Notes: generated by a model not told the origin, from the sequence alone. A DNA stretch of 64,000 nt from Acidovorax sp. (GCA_030692685.1 JAUXZO010000073.1:1-64000); one strand, 5' to 3'; shown: positions 1 to 9,360, counted from the first letter of the stretch. A program made the numbers and translations.

Positions 1-541
1 CCAGCCGTTTGAGGGGGTCGTTCGAGGTCACCAGCACCGCGGCCTTGAGCAGCGCCAGTTCCTGCTTCAGCGCGGTGTCGGTCTCGGCGCGTTCGGCTTT
101 CTGGATCAGCGCCAGCCGGTCTTCGTCGGCGATCGCTTTCAAGGCGTTGATGGCTTGCGCACGCTGCTGTCGCTCGGGCGAGAACAGGCGCAGCGCGGCC
201 ATCGCCGCCTGCAGCTCGCGCCGCATGCGGTTGTTGTTGATGACGTCTTCGGCACCGCTGGGCAGCACGGCAGCGGCGCCGCTGGCGGCGTCGACCGCGC
301 GCTCGCCCTGCACGACGAAAGCGCGGCCGCCGGCGAGCTGGACCTGGTTGGCCAGCAGCGCCTGCAAATAGGCTTCGAGCGCCGGGTCGGCCGCCGCCAC
401 CACTTCGTCGAGCGCGGCGATGCGGGCCTCGCTGTCACCCGAGGCGATGCGCAAGGCCTGGTCGGGCGTGAGCGCGAATGCCCCGCCCGCCAGTCCCAGC
501 AACAGGCCGCCGAACAAGGCCTTGGTGCGCGCCAGCTTCAC
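1..541 (-). CDS. urtB: Urea ABC transporter permease UrtB, N-terminal part
   Basis: The reverse strand is open from a GTG at 541 to the window edge, so only about the first 180 residues are present. They begin with a signal-like hydrophobic segment (KLARTKALFGGLLLGLAGG) and continue as a hydrophilic alpha-helical region containing INNNRMRRELQ. That long extracytoplasmic N-terminal extension is characteristic of UrtB permeases, before the membrane-spanning LivH-like part that would lie outside the window. UrtB with UrtC forms the inner-membrane channel of the high-affinity urea importer. The GTG directly abuts the urtA stop codon, with a GAGAAG ribosome site inside the urtA end, so the two are translationally coupled. 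The family call rests on this extension and on the urtA neighbour. Confidence 0.85.
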   Translation of the reverse strand, partial: MKLARTKALFGGLLLGLAGGAFALTPDQALRIASGDSEARIAALDEVVAAADPALEAYLQALLANQVQLAGGRAFVVQGERAVDAASGAAAVLPSGAEDVINNNRMRRELQAAMAALRLFSPERQQRAQAINALKAIADEDRLALIQKAERAETDTALKQELALLKAAVLVTSNDPLKRL

Positions 542-1804
542 TTACTTCTTCTCGGGCTCGTCTTTCTTGCCCTTGTTTTCCGGGATGAACGGGCTCCAGG
601 GCTGCGCCTTGACCGGCCCCGGCGTCTTCCAGACCACGTTGAACTGACCGTCGGCCTTGATCTCGCCGATGAACACGCTCTTGTGCAGGTGGTGGTTCTT
701 CTCGTCCATCTTGCTGACGATGCCCGACGGCGCGGTGAAGGTCTGGCCGGCCATCGCGGCGATCACCTTGTCGGTGTCGGTGCTCTTGGCCTTGGTCACC
801 GCCTGCGCCCACATGTGCACGCCGATGTAGGTGGCCTCCATCGGGTCGTTGGTCAGCGGCTTGTCTTTGTGACCAGCGATGCCCTTGGCCTTGGCGTAGT
901 CGGCCCACTTCTTCATGAAGGCGGTGTTTTCTGGGCTCTTGATGGACTGGAAGTAGTTCCAGGCGGCCAGATGGCCCACCAGCGGTTTCGTGTCCACGCC
1001 GCGCAGTTCTTCTTCGCCCACGCTGAATGCGACGACTGGCACGTCCTTGGCCTTCAGGCCGGCGTTGCCCAGTTCTTTGTAGAACGGCACATTGGAGTCA
1101 CCGTTGATGGTGGACACCACGGCTGTCTTTCCGCCCTGGCTGAACTTCTTGACGTCGGCCACGATGGTCTGATAGTCGGAGTGGCCAAACGGTGTGTACT
1201 TCTCGTCGATGTCGGAATCCTTCACGCCCTTGGACTTGAGGTAGGCGCGCAGAATTTTGTTGGTGGTGCGGGGGTACACGTAGTCGGTGCCCAGCAACAC
1301 CCAGCGCTTGGCAGCGCCGCCGTCCTTGCTCATCAGGTAATCCACCGCGGGAATGGCCTGCTGGTTGGGCGCTGCACCCGTGTAGAACACGTTCTTGGAC
1401 AGCTCTTCACCTTCGTATTGCACGGGGTAGAACAACAGACCGTTCATTTCTTCGACCACGGGCAGCACCGACTTGCGGGACACGGAAGTCCAGCAGCCAA
1501 AGATGACAGCGACCTTGTCTTGGCCCAGCAGCTGCTTGGTCTTTTCGGCAAACAGGGGCCAGTTGGAGGCCGGGTCCACGATCACGGGTTCGAGCTTCTT
1601 GCCCAGCACGCCGCCCTTGGCGTTGATCTCGTCAATCGCCATCAGCACGGTGTCTTTCAACACGGTTTCCGAGATGGCCATGGTGCCCGACAGGCTGTGC
1701 AGGATGCCGACCTTGATGGTGTCCTGCGCATGGGCTGGCAGCGCAGACAGGCCAGCGAGTGCAGCGACAGCCGCGAGGGCCTTGAGGGAATAACGACGTT
1801 GCAT
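542..1804 (-). CDS. urtA: Urea ABC transporter substrate-binding protein UrtA
   Basis: A 420-residue periplasmic binding protein of the amide/urea branch of the branched-chain amino-acid receptor family (Peripla_BP_5/6). It captures urea for the UrtBCDE importer. The start at 1804 is chosen because GGAGAAG precedes that ATG and a clean Sec signal peptide follows (MQRRYSLKALAAVAALAGL..., likely cleavage after AHA). The mature part shows family motifs: TIKVGILHSLSGTMA, ETVLKD, IFGCWTSVSRKSVLPV, NGLLFYPVQYEGEE and GDSNVPFYKEL. It is the first gene of a minus-strand operon continuing into urtB. The urease structural genes are about 14.6 kb away on the other strand, so transport and hydrolysis genes are split around other genes here. 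Confidence 0.95.
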   Translation of the reverse strand: MQRRYSLKALAAVAALAGLSALPAHAQDTIKVGILHSLSGTMAISETVLKDTVLMAIDEINAKGGVLGKKLEPVIVDPASNWPLFAEKTKQLLGQDKVAVIFGCWTSVSRKSVLPVVEEMNGLLFYPVQYEGEELSKNVFYTGAAPNQQAIPAVDYLMSKDGGAAKRWVLLGTDYVYPRTTNKILRAYLKSKGVKDSDIDEKYTPFGHSDYQTIVADVKKFSQGGKTAVVSTINGDSNVPFYKELGNAGLKAKDVPVVAFSVGEEELRGVDTKPLVGHLAAWNYFQSIKSPENTAFMKKWADYAKAKGIAGHKDKPLTNDPMEATYIGVHMWAQAVTKAKSTDTDKVIAAMAGQTFTAPSGIVSKMDEKNHHLHKSVFIGEIKADGQFNVVWKTPGPVKAQPWSPFIPENKGKKDEPEKK

Positions 1805-2143
1805 GTGTGCTTCTCCAGTAGAGGGGTTCAAACCGCTTCGCCCGAATGGCCCGGTGGGGCTGATGGATCGGTCGATGGAATGGATTCTGGAGACAGCCCC
1901 CCGGATCGGAAATACGCCGGGTGGCGTACACGGCGACCCGACGCAAACGCCCAGAACCCGGACGCCCGCGTTGTGTTGAGCAGGAAAACGCTACTCTTTT
2001 AGTAGCTATTGGCGCTTTATGGATAAGCGCCAGAGGCCAAAAACGCTCAAACTCTGGTGCCCCCACCCCAGGGGTGGAAAGCCCCCACGGATTTACGATG
2101 GTCGGCACCGGCCCTCCGCCGCTCAGCCCCAAAGGAACAAACC
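1805..2143. promoter_or_regulatory. Divergent intergenic region between urtA and the molybdenum hydroxylase
   Basis: A 339-bp region between divergently transcribed genes, so it must carry promoters for both. I could not find a convincing sigma-54 pattern or operator on the urtA side. It contains a copy of the dispersed AGCGCTT-type palindrome (2011-2031, entered separately). The frame of the downstream gene stays open back to 2057, but no upstream start has a ribosome site as good as the one at 2144. Confidence 0.4.
2011..2031. repeat. Dispersed palindrome, copy A
   Basis: GGCGCTT-loop-AAGCGCC arms around the loop TATGGAT, preceded by AGTAGCTAT and followed by AGAGGCCAAAAA. The core and flanks recur at about 10279, 17902, 34570, 57369 and 63347. 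The GC pair change in both outer arms (GGC/GCC instead of AGC/GCT) keeps the stem paired. Confidence 0.8.
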
Positions 2144-4414
2144 ATGGTGAAACGACGCACAGTGCTCCTCGGCGGCGCCGCAACGGCAGGCGCGCTGGTG
2201 ATTGGCTGGGGCGTGATGCCGCCGCGCCAGCGCCTGCATCCTTCCGATCCGCTACCCAGTGCCGGCGGGCAGGCCGTGCTGAACGGATGGGTCAAGGTGG
2301 GGGCCGACAACACCGTGACGGTGATGATGGCCAAGTCGGAAATGGGCCAGGGCGCGCACACGGGCCTGGCCGCCATCCTGGCCGAAGAGCTGGATGCCGA
2401 CTGGGCGCAGGTGCGGCTAGAGATGACGCCCATCGACGACATCTACAACAACCTGGCCACCGTGGTGGACGGACTGCCGTTTCATCCCGACAACGACGGA
2501 TCGATGAAGGCTGTGGCGGGCTGGCTGACGGCCAAAACCATGCGCGAGGTGGGCGTGATGATGACGGGCGGATCGAGCAGCATCAAGGACCTGTGGCTGC
2601 CCATGCGCGAGGCAGGCGCCCATGCGCGCGCCATGCTGATCCGCGCCGCTGCCACGCAGTGGAACGTGCAGGCCGCAGAGTGCACTGCCAACGCAGGCGT
2701 AGTGGAACACGCTGCGGGCCAGCGCGCCACGTTTGGCGAACTGGCGGCACTGGCGGCGCAGCAGCCCATGCCGGGCAAAGTCACGCTGAAAGAACCCGCG
2801 CAATTCAAGCTGATTGGCAAGCCGCTCACCCGCATCGAGGCGCCGTCCAAACTCGATGGAACCGCCGTGTTCGGCATTGACGCCAACCCGCCCGGCTTGT
2901 TGCACGCAAGCTTGGTGATGTGCCCCACACGCGGCGGCAAGGTCGCCAGCTTTGATGCAGCCGCTGCGCAAAAGCTGCCCGGCGTGAAACACGTGCTGGC
3001 GGTGGCGCCCCACCACGGCGGCACGGGTTGCGTGGCCGTGATTGCCGACACGCCCTGGCATGCCAAAAAAGCCGCTGCCGCTGTCACGGTGGTGTGGGAC
3101 CACGGCCCCGCCGCCACGCTGTCGAGTGACACCGTGATGGCTCGACTGGCGCAGGCGCTGGACGAGGCCAAAGGCTTTGGCTATCACAGTGTGGGCGATG
3201 TGGACAAGGCTCTGCAAGGTGCCGCCACCACCCTCACAGCCGACTACAGCGCGCCCTATCTGGCCCACGCCGCGCTGGAGCCCATCAACTGCACAGTGCA
3301 GTTCAAGGACGGCGCAGCCACCGTGTGGACATCGACCCAGGTACCCGGCCTGGCGCGCCGGGCAGCCGCCAAAGCGCTGGGCATTGACGACGAGAAAGTG
3401 ACCGTGCACCAGTTGCTGCTGGGCGGAGGCTTTGGCCGCCGACTGGAGGCCGATTACGTGGCGCAAGCCGCTGCCATTGCCAAAGCCGCCGAGGGCGCGC
3501 CCGTGCAAACCCTGTGGAGCCGCGAGCAGGACACACAGCACGACTTTTACCGCCCTGCGTGTTTGGCGCGCTTCAAGGCGGGGTTTGACGCACAAAAGCA
3601 GCTGGTGGCATGGCACAACGTGTCGGTCGGCCAGGCCATCGTGCCGCAGGTGCTGATCCGCACCTTTGGCCTGGCGGGTGCGGGCCCGGACAAAACCACG
3701 TCCGAAGGCGCGTTTGACCAGCCTTATGAGTGGCCCCACGCCCACATTGCCCACGAGGTGGTGGACTTGCCGCTGCCGGTGGGGTTTTGGCGATCGGTCG
3801 GGCATTCGCACCAGGCGTTCTTCAAAGAGAGTTTTGTGGACGAAGCCGCTGCAGCCGCCAAGCAAGACCCGGTGGCTTTCCGCGCTGCACTGCTGCAAAA
3901 GCACCCACGCCACCTGAAAGTGCTGCAAAAGGCGGCCGAGCTGGCAGACTGGGGCAAGCCGCTGGCGCCAGGTGCAGCGGGCGAGAAGCGTGCGCGGGGC
4001 GTGGCGCTGCACCAGTCGTTCGGCTCCATCGTGGCGCAGGTGGCCGAGGTGTCGGTGGGGGCAGATAAAACCATCCGCGTGCACCGCGTGGTGTGTGTGA
4101 TTGACTGCGGCGCCGCCATCAACCCCAACCTGATTGCACAGCAGATGGAAAGCGGCGTGGTGTTTGGCCTGACGGCAGCGCTGTATGGCGAGGTCACACT
4201 GAAGGATGGGCAGGTGCAGCAAAGCAATTTTCACGACGTGCCGCTGCTGCGCATGGCCGACTGCCCGCGCGTGGAGACCCACATCATCGACAGCGCCGAG
4301 CCGCCCGAAGGCGTGGGCGAACCCGGCGTGCCGCCAATTGCACCGGCAGTAGCCAACGCGCTGTTCGCCCTGACCGGACAGCGCCTGCGCGCCCTGCCGC
4401 TGAAGCTGGCCTGA
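2144..4414 (+). CDS. Molybdopterin-binding large subunit of a xanthine-dehydrogenase-family hydroxylase (IorB-like)
   Basis: A 756-residue protein of the isoquinoline 1-oxidoreductase beta / aldehyde oxidoreductase branch. These enzymes hydroxylate aldehydes or N-heterocycles using molybdopterin and pass electrons through a [2Fe-2S] subunit. The start at 2144 follows AAGGAAC and opens a twin-arginine-type leader ([19 protein letters not shown]), so export by Tat as a folded cofactor protein is likely. Family motifs seen are [31 protein letters not shown] (pterin binding) and the C-terminal GVGEPGVPP, where the Glu is the presumed catalytic base. The small Fe-S subunit follows 22 bp downstream; no FAD subunit is present, as is usual for this branch. 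The substrate cannot be read from sequence. Confidence 0.88.
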   Translation: MVKRRTVLLGGAATAGALVIGWGVMPPRQRLHPSDPLPSAGGQAVLNGWVKVGADNTVTVMMAKSEMGQGAHTGLAAILAEELDADWAQVRLEMTPIDDIYNNLATVVDGLPFHPDNDGSMKAVAGWLTAKTMREVGVMMTGGSSSIKDLWLPMREAGAHARAMLIRAAATQWNVQAAECTANAGVVEHAAGQRATFGELAALAAQQPMPGKVTLKEPAQFKLIGKPLTRIEAPSKLDGTAVFGIDANPPGLLHASLVMCPTRGGKVASFDAAAAQKLPGVKHVLAVAPHHGGTGCVAVIADTPWHAKKAAAAVTVVWDHGPAATLSSDTVMARLAQALDEAKGFGYHSVGDVDKALQGAATTLTADYSAPYLAHAALEPINCTVQFKDGAATVWTSTQVPGLARRAAAKALGIDDEKVTVHQLLLGGGFGRRLEADYVAQAAAIAKAAEGAPVQTLWSREQDTQHDFYRPACLARFKAGFDAQKQLVAWHNVSVGQAIVPQVLIRTFGLAGAGPDKTTSEGAFDQPYEWPHAHIAHEVVDLPLPVGFWRSVGHSHQAFFKESFVDEAAAAAKQDPVAFRAALLQKHPRHLKVLQKAAELADWGKPLAPGAAGEKRARGVALHQSFGSIVAQVAEVSVGADKTIRVHRVVCVIDCGAAINPNLIAQQMESGVVFGLTAALYGEVTLKDGQVQQSNFHDVPLLRMADCPRVETHIIDSAEPPEGVGEPGVPPIAPAVANALFALTGQRLRALPLKLA

Positions 4415-4436
4415 ATCGATTGAAGGAACCCTCATC

Positions 4437-4895
4437 ATGTCCACCACCCTGCGCATCAACGGCAAAGCCATCTCCGTCACCGCCGAAGCCGACACCCCGC
4501 TGCTGTGGGTGCTGCGCGGCGAGCTGCACCTGAACGGCACCAAATTTGGCTGCGGCATGGCGCTGTGCGGCGCCTGCACCGTGCACCTGAACGGCGAACC
4601 CGTGCGCGCCTGCATCACACCCCTGTCGGCAGTGGGCGATGCCGACATCACCACCCTCGAAGGCCTGCAAGGCCCCGAGGCCACCGCCCTGCGCACCGCG
4701 TGGACGGCGCTGGACGTGGCGCAGTGCGGCTATTGCCAGAGCGGGCAGCTGATGTCGGCCTGCGCGCTGCTGAAGAAAACACCCAAACCCAGCGATGCCG
4801 ACATTGATGCCGCGATGGGCGGCAATGCGTGCCGCTGCGGGACGTATCCGAGGATTCGGGCGGCGATTCATCGGGCGGCTGAGGGGCGGGGTTGA
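4437..4895 (+). CDS. [2Fe-2S] small subunit of the molybdenum hydroxylase (IorA-like)
   Basis: A 152-residue electron-transfer subunit. The N-terminal plant-type [2Fe-2S] cluster ligands are C39, C44, C47 and C59 ([10 protein letters not shown]...RAC). The second, C-terminal helical cluster uses C97, C100, C132 and C134 (QCGYCQSG and [11 protein letters not shown]). Length and motif order match small subunits of isoquinoline 1-oxidoreductase and related aldehyde dehydrogenases. It begins 22 bp after the large subunit with GAAGGAACC upstream, so the two are one operon. It is the last gene before the composite repeat and IS element. Confidence 0.92.
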   Translation: MSTTLRINGKAISVTAEADTPLLWVLRGELHLNGTKFGCGMALCGACTVHLNGEPVRACITPLSAVGDADITTLEGLQGPEATALRTAWTALDVAQCGYCQSGQLMSACALLKKTPKPSDADIDAAMGGNACRCGTYPRIRAAIHRAAEGRG

Positions 4896-4991
4896 TTTTT
4901 TGTTTCGCTCGCTGAGCTGAGCTGCATGCCGACTTGAAGGGCGGAGGCCGGGGTGTGCGCCCGGCGGCGCAGTAACTTTCTCTTGCGTCGC

Positions 4992-6278
4992 TGTATAGAC
5001 CGGGGACATAGGAAACACCCGTGCGAGGACATAGGAAACGCATTTCAATCAATTGGAGATGGTTTTGTAGTCTCTGTCCAATTGCATAAAGCGTTGGTGG
5101 CAGAAGAACACATCGAGTGCTCCATCGCGGCCTGGATCAGATCTGAAGGCGATGGGCATCTTCAGCAGCGAGTTGGGCACCTTAATCTTGTGCCCATGCA
5201 CCACAGCCTCACCGTTGTGCTTGACCACTACAACGGTATCTCTTTGCGGATACTCGATCTCAGGAAGGCTGCTGGGATAGGCTCTGGGGCTGGGCACGTA
5301 GCGCTGATCCGGGCACTTCATATCCAGTGCTTCATGCGGACGCTCGTGGTTGTAGACACTGCGCCAACGCTCAAAGGCAAGCTGGGCCTCGTGCATGCTG
5401 CTAAAGCTTCGTCCTGCCAGCACTTCCGTCTTGAGAGAACGGTGAAAGCGCTCAATCTTTCCATTGGTTTGGGGATGGTAGGGCGCGCTGTGGCTGACCC
5501 GGATTCCCAGGCGGATCAGCCAGACACTCAGCTCGGACAGGCCGTGACCGGCAAGCCTCGGACTTCCCCAAGGTGCGCCGTTGTCAGCGTTGATACGCAC
5601 CGGTATGCCATAGCGCTCAAACACCCGAATCAGGTGGGGCTGTACGCAGGCCGTGCCTACGCTGTCGCAGGCTTGCAGAGCAAGGTTAAAGCGCGAATGA
5701 TCGTCCAGGAGCGTCAATGGATAACAGCGCTGCTGGGCCAGAGCAAAGTCACCTTTGAAGTCGATCTGCCACAAGGCATTGGGCAACTCGTGTTCAAAGC
5801 GCAGCCATGGCGTAGCGTCCAGGCTGGCCTGAGAGGTGATCAGGCCATGGCGGTGCAAGATGGCGGTGATGGTGCTGGCCGGTGGCACTTGCGTGTGGCC
5901 CAGATCAGCCAGACGACGGGCAATCTTGCGACCACCCCATGCAGGGTGCTCCCGGCGCAACGCAACCACTGCCTGCTCCAACAATGGCTGCGTTCGGCTG
6001 GGGCTTGTCAACGGTCGCCGCGAGCGCGGGCTGTACGCTGCAGGACCTTCTTGAGCAAACCTTTTGAGCAGCGCATAAGCGGCTTTAGCGCCAATCCCGA
6101 ATCGACGGCACAGCTCACGCCGGTTGGCTCCTTCTTGCAATGCAAGCGCCACAAACTCCCGTTTGATGTCCATAAGATCTTTCGGTTGCCAGGTCATGAA
6201 GCTTCTCCCTTGCAAACGCAAAGCAGAAGTGTTTCCTATGTCCTCGCACACCTGTTTCCTATGTCCCCGGTCTATACA
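4992..6278 (-). mobile_element. IS481-family insertion sequence, complete
   Basis: A 1287-bp element with terminal inverted repeats beginning TGTATAGACCGGGGACATAG and ending with its complement at 6278; the TGT...ACA ends are typical of IS481. A second inner copy of GGACATAGGAAAC occurs in each end. It is flanked by a 6-bp direct repeat CGTCGC (4986-4991 and 6279-6284), consistent with target duplication. The single transposase gene is intact. The insertion point is the loop of a perfect hairpin belonging to the surrounding composite repeat. Confidence 0.92.
5049..6197 (-). CDS. IS481-family DDE transposase
   Basis: A 382-residue transposase. The start at 6197 is preferred because GGGAGAAG lies just upstream and it stays inside the element; the open frame runs further, through the inverted repeat. 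The N-terminal helix-turn-helix (about residues 15-60, ANRRELCRRFGIGAKAAY) binds the ends. The integrase core carries the DDE triad in WQIDFKGDF, INADNGAPWG and GKIERFHRSLK, with the usual LLDDHSRF between. The length matches the longer IS481 subgroup. No frameshift or internal stop is visible, so the element may still be mobile. Confidence 0.93.
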   Translation of the reverse strand: MTWQPKDLMDIKREFVALALQEGANRRELCRRFGIGAKAAYALLKRFAQEGPAAYSPRSRRPLTSPSRTQPLLEQAVVALRREHPAWGGRKIARRLADLGHTQVPPASTITAILHRHGLITSQASLDATPWLRFEHELPNALWQIDFKGDFALAQQRCYPLTLLDDHSRFNLALQACDSVGTACVQPHLIRVFERYGIPVRINADNGAPWGSPRLAGHGLSELSVWLIRLGIRVSHSAPYHPQTNGKIERFHRSLKTEVLAGRSFSSMHEAQLAFERWRSVYNHERPHEALDMKCPDQRYVPSPRAYPSSLPEIEYPQRDTVVVVKHNGEAVVHGHKIKVPNSLLKMPIAFRSDPGRDGALDVFFCHQRFMQLDRDYKTISN

Positions 6279-6284
6279 CGTCGC

Positions 6285-6967
6285 CAAGAGAAAGTCACCA
6301 AAGAGAAGACGACCCTACACGCTGCGTCCCTTCGCTTCGCTACGGGCAACCTGCGGTGCTCGGTTTTGGCGGGGTCTCGCTCAACTCGCGCCGCTTCGCG
6401 TCACTCAAACAGACGCGAGCCCTGATCCGCCAAAACCTCTGCTCCTCGGCGCATCCTGAAGGGAACCCGGGGGGCGGACATCCACACGGGCCATTGCTGC
6501 GCTGCGCTGCGCTCGGCCCCGAACGCGCTGCGCAGCCTGGGCCGAGCGAAGCAATGGCCTGTGTGGATGTTTGGCTGTTCGGGTGCCCCCCCTGCCGGCT
6601 GCGCCTGCGGCGGGGCGGTTGCGGGGTGAGCATGCGCGTCGAAGCGCGCATGCCTCGTTGTCTAGCTCGCCGCAGTTGTCTGAACGTAGCGCCATAGGCG
6701 CGCAGTGAGTTCTGCGGCGCACCCCGCAACCGCTCCGACGCAGGTCGCCCCGTAGCGCAGCGAAGGGGTCGCAGACTGGGGGTCGCCCTTTCTTTGGTGA
6801 CTTTCTTTCGGCGACGCGAAAGAAAGTTACTCGCATGCCGGGCGACTCCCGGCCTCCGCCCTCAACACAAGCACACCGCCCCCAAACACACAAAAAAACC
6901 CCAACCCAGTTAGAGTATCGAGCTCGCGCAACCCCTCGCCCGCCCAGGCCTCTTCTGCCTCCCTCCC
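6285..6967. other. Non-coding stretch: rest of the composite repeat and leader of the murA-like gene
   Basis: About 680 bp with no supportable gene. Bases 6285-6864 are the remainder of the composite inverted repeat. The centre (about 6470-6660) is rich in short GC-clamped inverted repeats such as GGGCCATTGCT/AGCAATGGCC. The last 100 bp are A/C-rich and would hold the promoter of the gene at 6968. Confidence 0.6.
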
Positions 6968-8269
6968 ATGTCCAACCTCGTCGTCCACGGCGGCACCCCG
7001 CTGCGGGGCCGCATCATTCCTTCTGCCAACAAGAACGCTGTGCTGCCCGTGCTGTGCGCCACGCTGCTCACCAACGAGCCGCTGCGCCTGCTGGGCGTGC
7101 CCGACATCACCGATGTGCGCAAGATCCTGGACATCTTCCGCACACTGGGCAGCGATGTGCAGATGGACCATGCCACCGGCACGCTCGACCTGCACCACCA
7201 CGCCACCACCTTTGACGCCGCTCACCACCGCCTGCCCGAGGAAATGCGCTCGTCCATCATGCTGGTGCCGCCACTGCTGGCGCGCTTTGGCGTGGCGCGG
7301 CTGGAAGACAACGTCAAAGGCTGCACGCTGGGCGTGCGCGAGATCGACCCGCATGTCGAGGTGTTCGCCCGCTTTGGCGGCACGGTGGAGCGGGCCGAGG
7401 GCTCGCTGCTGATCCGCAGCGCAGGCCGACTGCAGGCCAACCACCACTGGCTGGACTACGCATCGGTCACCACCACCGAAAACTTTGTGCTGTGCGCGGC
7501 CACGGCCAACGGCACGTCGGTACTGACCAACGCGGCGTCAGAGCCGCATGTGCAGGAGTTCTGTCGCTTCATGACCCTGATCGGCGTGCGCATTGAAGGT
7601 ATGGGTACCTCGCGCATCACGGTACATGGCGGTACCGCGCTACGCGGTGGCGAATTCAGCTTTGACGAAGATTTCCATGAGATCACGACCTTCCTCGCGC
7701 TGGGCGCGATCACCGGTGGCGACGTGGTGGTTAAAAACAGCGCGCCCGATAACTTTCCGCTCATCGACCGCACCTTTGCCAAGTTTGGCGTCACCATCAC
7801 GCACGAGGACGGCTGGTCCCGCGCGCACTGCGCGGGGCCGCTCAAGGTGCAAACGCCGTTCACCAGCAATGTACTGACCAAGGTCGAGGCCGCACCCTGG
7901 CCGTACTTCCCGGTGGACCTGCTGCCCATCTTCATCGCCCTCGGTGTGCGGGCAGAGGGCAATGCGCTGTTCTGGAACAAGGTGTATGACGGCGCCCTGG
8001 GCTGGGCAGGCGAGCTGTCGAAATTTGGCGCGCATGTGTTCCAGTCCGACCCACACCGGCTGGTCACCTTTGGGGGCAACCCGCTGACGCCTGCGGTGGT
8101 GGAGAGCCCCTACATCATCCGCGTGGCGATTGCGCTCTTCATGGTGGCGGCCAGCACACCCGGGCGTTCAGAGATTCGCAATGCGACACCCATCCGCCGT
8201 GCGCACCCGCACTTTGTGGAAAACCTGCGCAGCCTGGGTGTGCAAGTGGAGTGGACCCGCGAGGAGTGA
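6968..8269 (+). CDS. MurA-like enolpyruvyltransferase (divergent UDP-GlcNAc carboxyvinyltransferase)
   Basis: A 433-residue member of the EPSP synthase/MurA fold. MurA transfers enolpyruvate from PEP to UDP-N-acetylglucosamine, the first committed step of peptidoglycan synthesis. Key positions are kept: the K-N pair in SANKNAVLP (K22, N23), the PEP-binding Cys in VKGCTLGVRE (C119, followed by the conserved Arg at 124) and the catalytic Asp in FPVDLLP. The surroundings differ from housekeeping MurA: SANKNAVLP instead of SGAKNAALP, GVREID instead of GARPVD, and YIIRVAIAL where DLRAS is usual. It stands alone, without other cell-wall or mla genes. I read it as a paralogue, possibly with a different acceptor, not as the essential murA. 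Confidence 0.75.
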   Translation: MSNLVVHGGTPLRGRIIPSANKNAVLPVLCATLLTNEPLRLLGVPDITDVRKILDIFRTLGSDVQMDHATGTLDLHHHATTFDAAHHRLPEEMRSSIMLVPPLLARFGVARLEDNVKGCTLGVREIDPHVEVFARFGGTVERAEGSLLIRSAGRLQANHHWLDYASVTTTENFVLCAATANGTSVLTNAASEPHVQEFCRFMTLIGVRIEGMGTSRITVHGGTALRGGEFSFDEDFHEITTFLALGAITGGDVVVKNSAPDNFPLIDRTFAKFGVTITHEDGWSRAHCAGPLKVQTPFTSNVLTKVEAAPWPYFPVDLLPIFIALGVRAEGNALFWNKVYDGALGWAGELSKFGAHVFQSDPHRLVTFGGNPLTPAVVESPYIIRVAIALFMVAASTPGRSEIRNATPIRRAHPHFVENLRSLGVQVEWTREE

Positions 8270-8322
8270 GTGCCGAGGTGCGGGCCTGCCTGACCAGCAT
8301 GAGCAGCATGACCGCTTGCTGT

Positions 8323-9360
8323 CTACACCGGCTCGATCAGCACATGCACCGCCCCTGCACTGCCGGGCTGCACATCCGCGCAATACACCGCGTTGCGCCC
8401 CGCTTCCTTGGCGCGGTACAGCGCCTTGTCGGCACGGTTCACCAGCTCTTCAAAGTCAAGCCCCGCGCCTTTGTGCAGCGTGGCCACGCCGATGCTGACG
8501 GTGACCGAAATGCAGGCGCCTTCGTCGTTGACGGGCACGCTCATGGCGGCCACTTCGCGGCGCAGTGACTCGGCCACGCGCAGGGCGCTTACGCCGTCGG
8601 TTTCGGGTAACACGATGACGAACTCTTCACCACCAAAACGCGCCACGATGTCCACGCCACTGCGTTTGTGCGCGGCGCAGGCCTGGGCCACGGCGCAGAT
8701 CACGCGGTCACCCGCAAGGTGCCCCCAGGCATCGTTGACGGGTTTGAACAGGTCGATGTCCACCACCAGCAGCGACAGCGGGTGGTCAAACCGCTCGGTG
8801 CGCTTGCATTCGTTGGCGCCCAGCTCCATCAGGGTGCGCCGGTTGGCCAGGCCCGTGAGCGAGTCGTTCGACGCCAGCAGCTCCAGCGCAATGTTGAACT
8901 CTTGCAGCAGCTTGTTCTGCTCAATCAACTGGCGGTTGATCTGCGCGATTTCGTCTTCTTTTTGTTTGCGGTCGTTGATGTTGAAGGTCACACCAATCAG
9001 CCGCTTTCCGGGGGTGGCGCCGCTGCGGTCCATGATGCGGCCGTAATTGGCAAACCACACCCATTCGCCCGCCTTGGAGCGCAGGCGAAACTCGGCGCGG
9101 TATTGCGCGGTCACGCCATCCACATGGTCGGCCACGGCCTGCCGCACCGTGTCGAGGTCGCCGGGGTGAAACAGTCCGAAGATGTCCTGCACGCCCGAGA
9201 CGATTTCGTCTTCAGAGAAGCCCAGCTCCAAAAACGTCTTGGTGGCCTTGTGGGTGACCTGGCCCGTGACCAGGTCGTTCTCCCACAGGTCCAGCCCGGC
9301 GGCTTCCAGCACCAGCTCGAGCCGCTCTTTGTTCAGGTCCGGTTCATCCACCATGGGCAT
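8323..9360 (-). CDS. Diguanylate cyclase with PAS sensor domain
   Basis: A 345-residue cytoplasmic protein that makes cyclic di-GMP. The N-terminal PAS domain (about residues 10-135, with a PAC-type end RLIGVTFNINDRKQKEDE) is followed by a short coiled-coil linker and a GGDEF domain. The active-site loop reads ARFGGEEF, a catalytically competent variant. The product-inhibition I-site, normally RxxD five residues earlier, reads SGVD, so feedback inhibition is probably lost. The ATG at 9360 is chosen because GAGGGAG lies 10 bases upstream; an ATG at 9354 is also possible. It is convergent with the murA-like gene and divergent from the CheX-like gene. Confidence 0.88.
   Translation of the reverse strand: MPMVDEPDLNKERLELVLEAAGLDLWENDLVTGQVTHKATKTFLELGFSEDEIVSGVQDIFGLFHPGDLDTVRQAVADHVDGVTAQYRAEFRLRSKAGEWVWFANYGRIMDRSGATPGKRLIGVTFNINDRKQKEDEIAQINRQLIEQNKLLQEFNIALELLASNDSLTGLANRRTLMELGANECKRTERFDHPLSLLVVDIDLFKPVNDAWGHLAGDRVICAVAQACAAHKRSGVDIVARFGGEEFVIVLPETDGVSALRVAESLRREVAAMSVPVNDEGACISVTVSIGVATLHKGAGLDFEELVNRADKALYRAKEAGRNAVYCADVQPGSAGAVHVLIEPV

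Larger units (their letters stand above)
4937..6864. repeat. Composite long inverted repeat, interrupted by an IS element
   Basis: The left part (4937-4991 plus 6285 to about 6355) and the right part (about 6725-6864, read in reverse) are imperfect inverted copies of about 130 bp. In order they share GGGCGGAGGCCGGG, GTAACTTTC, a hairpin, AAAGTCACCAAAGA, CGACCC, CTGCG and CCTTCGCT-GCTACGGG. Each arm carries its own short hairpin (GTAACTTTCTCTTG...CAAGAGAAAGTCAC on the left; GTGACTTTCTTTCG...CGAAAGAAAGTTAC at 6797-6830 on the right). Without the inserted IS and its target duplication the unit is about 635 bp. I see no plausible gene inside it. I recall similar blocks between genes in other Comamonadaceae, but I cannot search for them here. 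Confidence 0.7.

Noticed and set aside
155-2002. A 615-residue plus-strand frame over urtA/urtB
   Set aside because: Antisense to urtA, whose signal peptide and family motifs are unambiguous.
1805-2056. A sigma-54 promoter for urtA matching that of ureA
   Set aside because: I looked for GC-N10-GG spacing with the flanking consensus on the minus strand and found no good match.
2417-4696. A 759-residue minus-strand frame opposite the molybdenum hydroxylase
   Set aside because: Composition is typical of GC shadow frames and it spans two well-supported plus-strand genes.
4953-6425. A 490-residue plus-strand frame through the IS element
   Set aside because: Antisense to the intact DDE transposase and crosses both inverted repeats.
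6300-6730. Small open frames in the composite repeat
   Set aside because: All are Arg/Ala/Pro-rich, overlap in several frames and vary across the inverted arms; none has a start signal.
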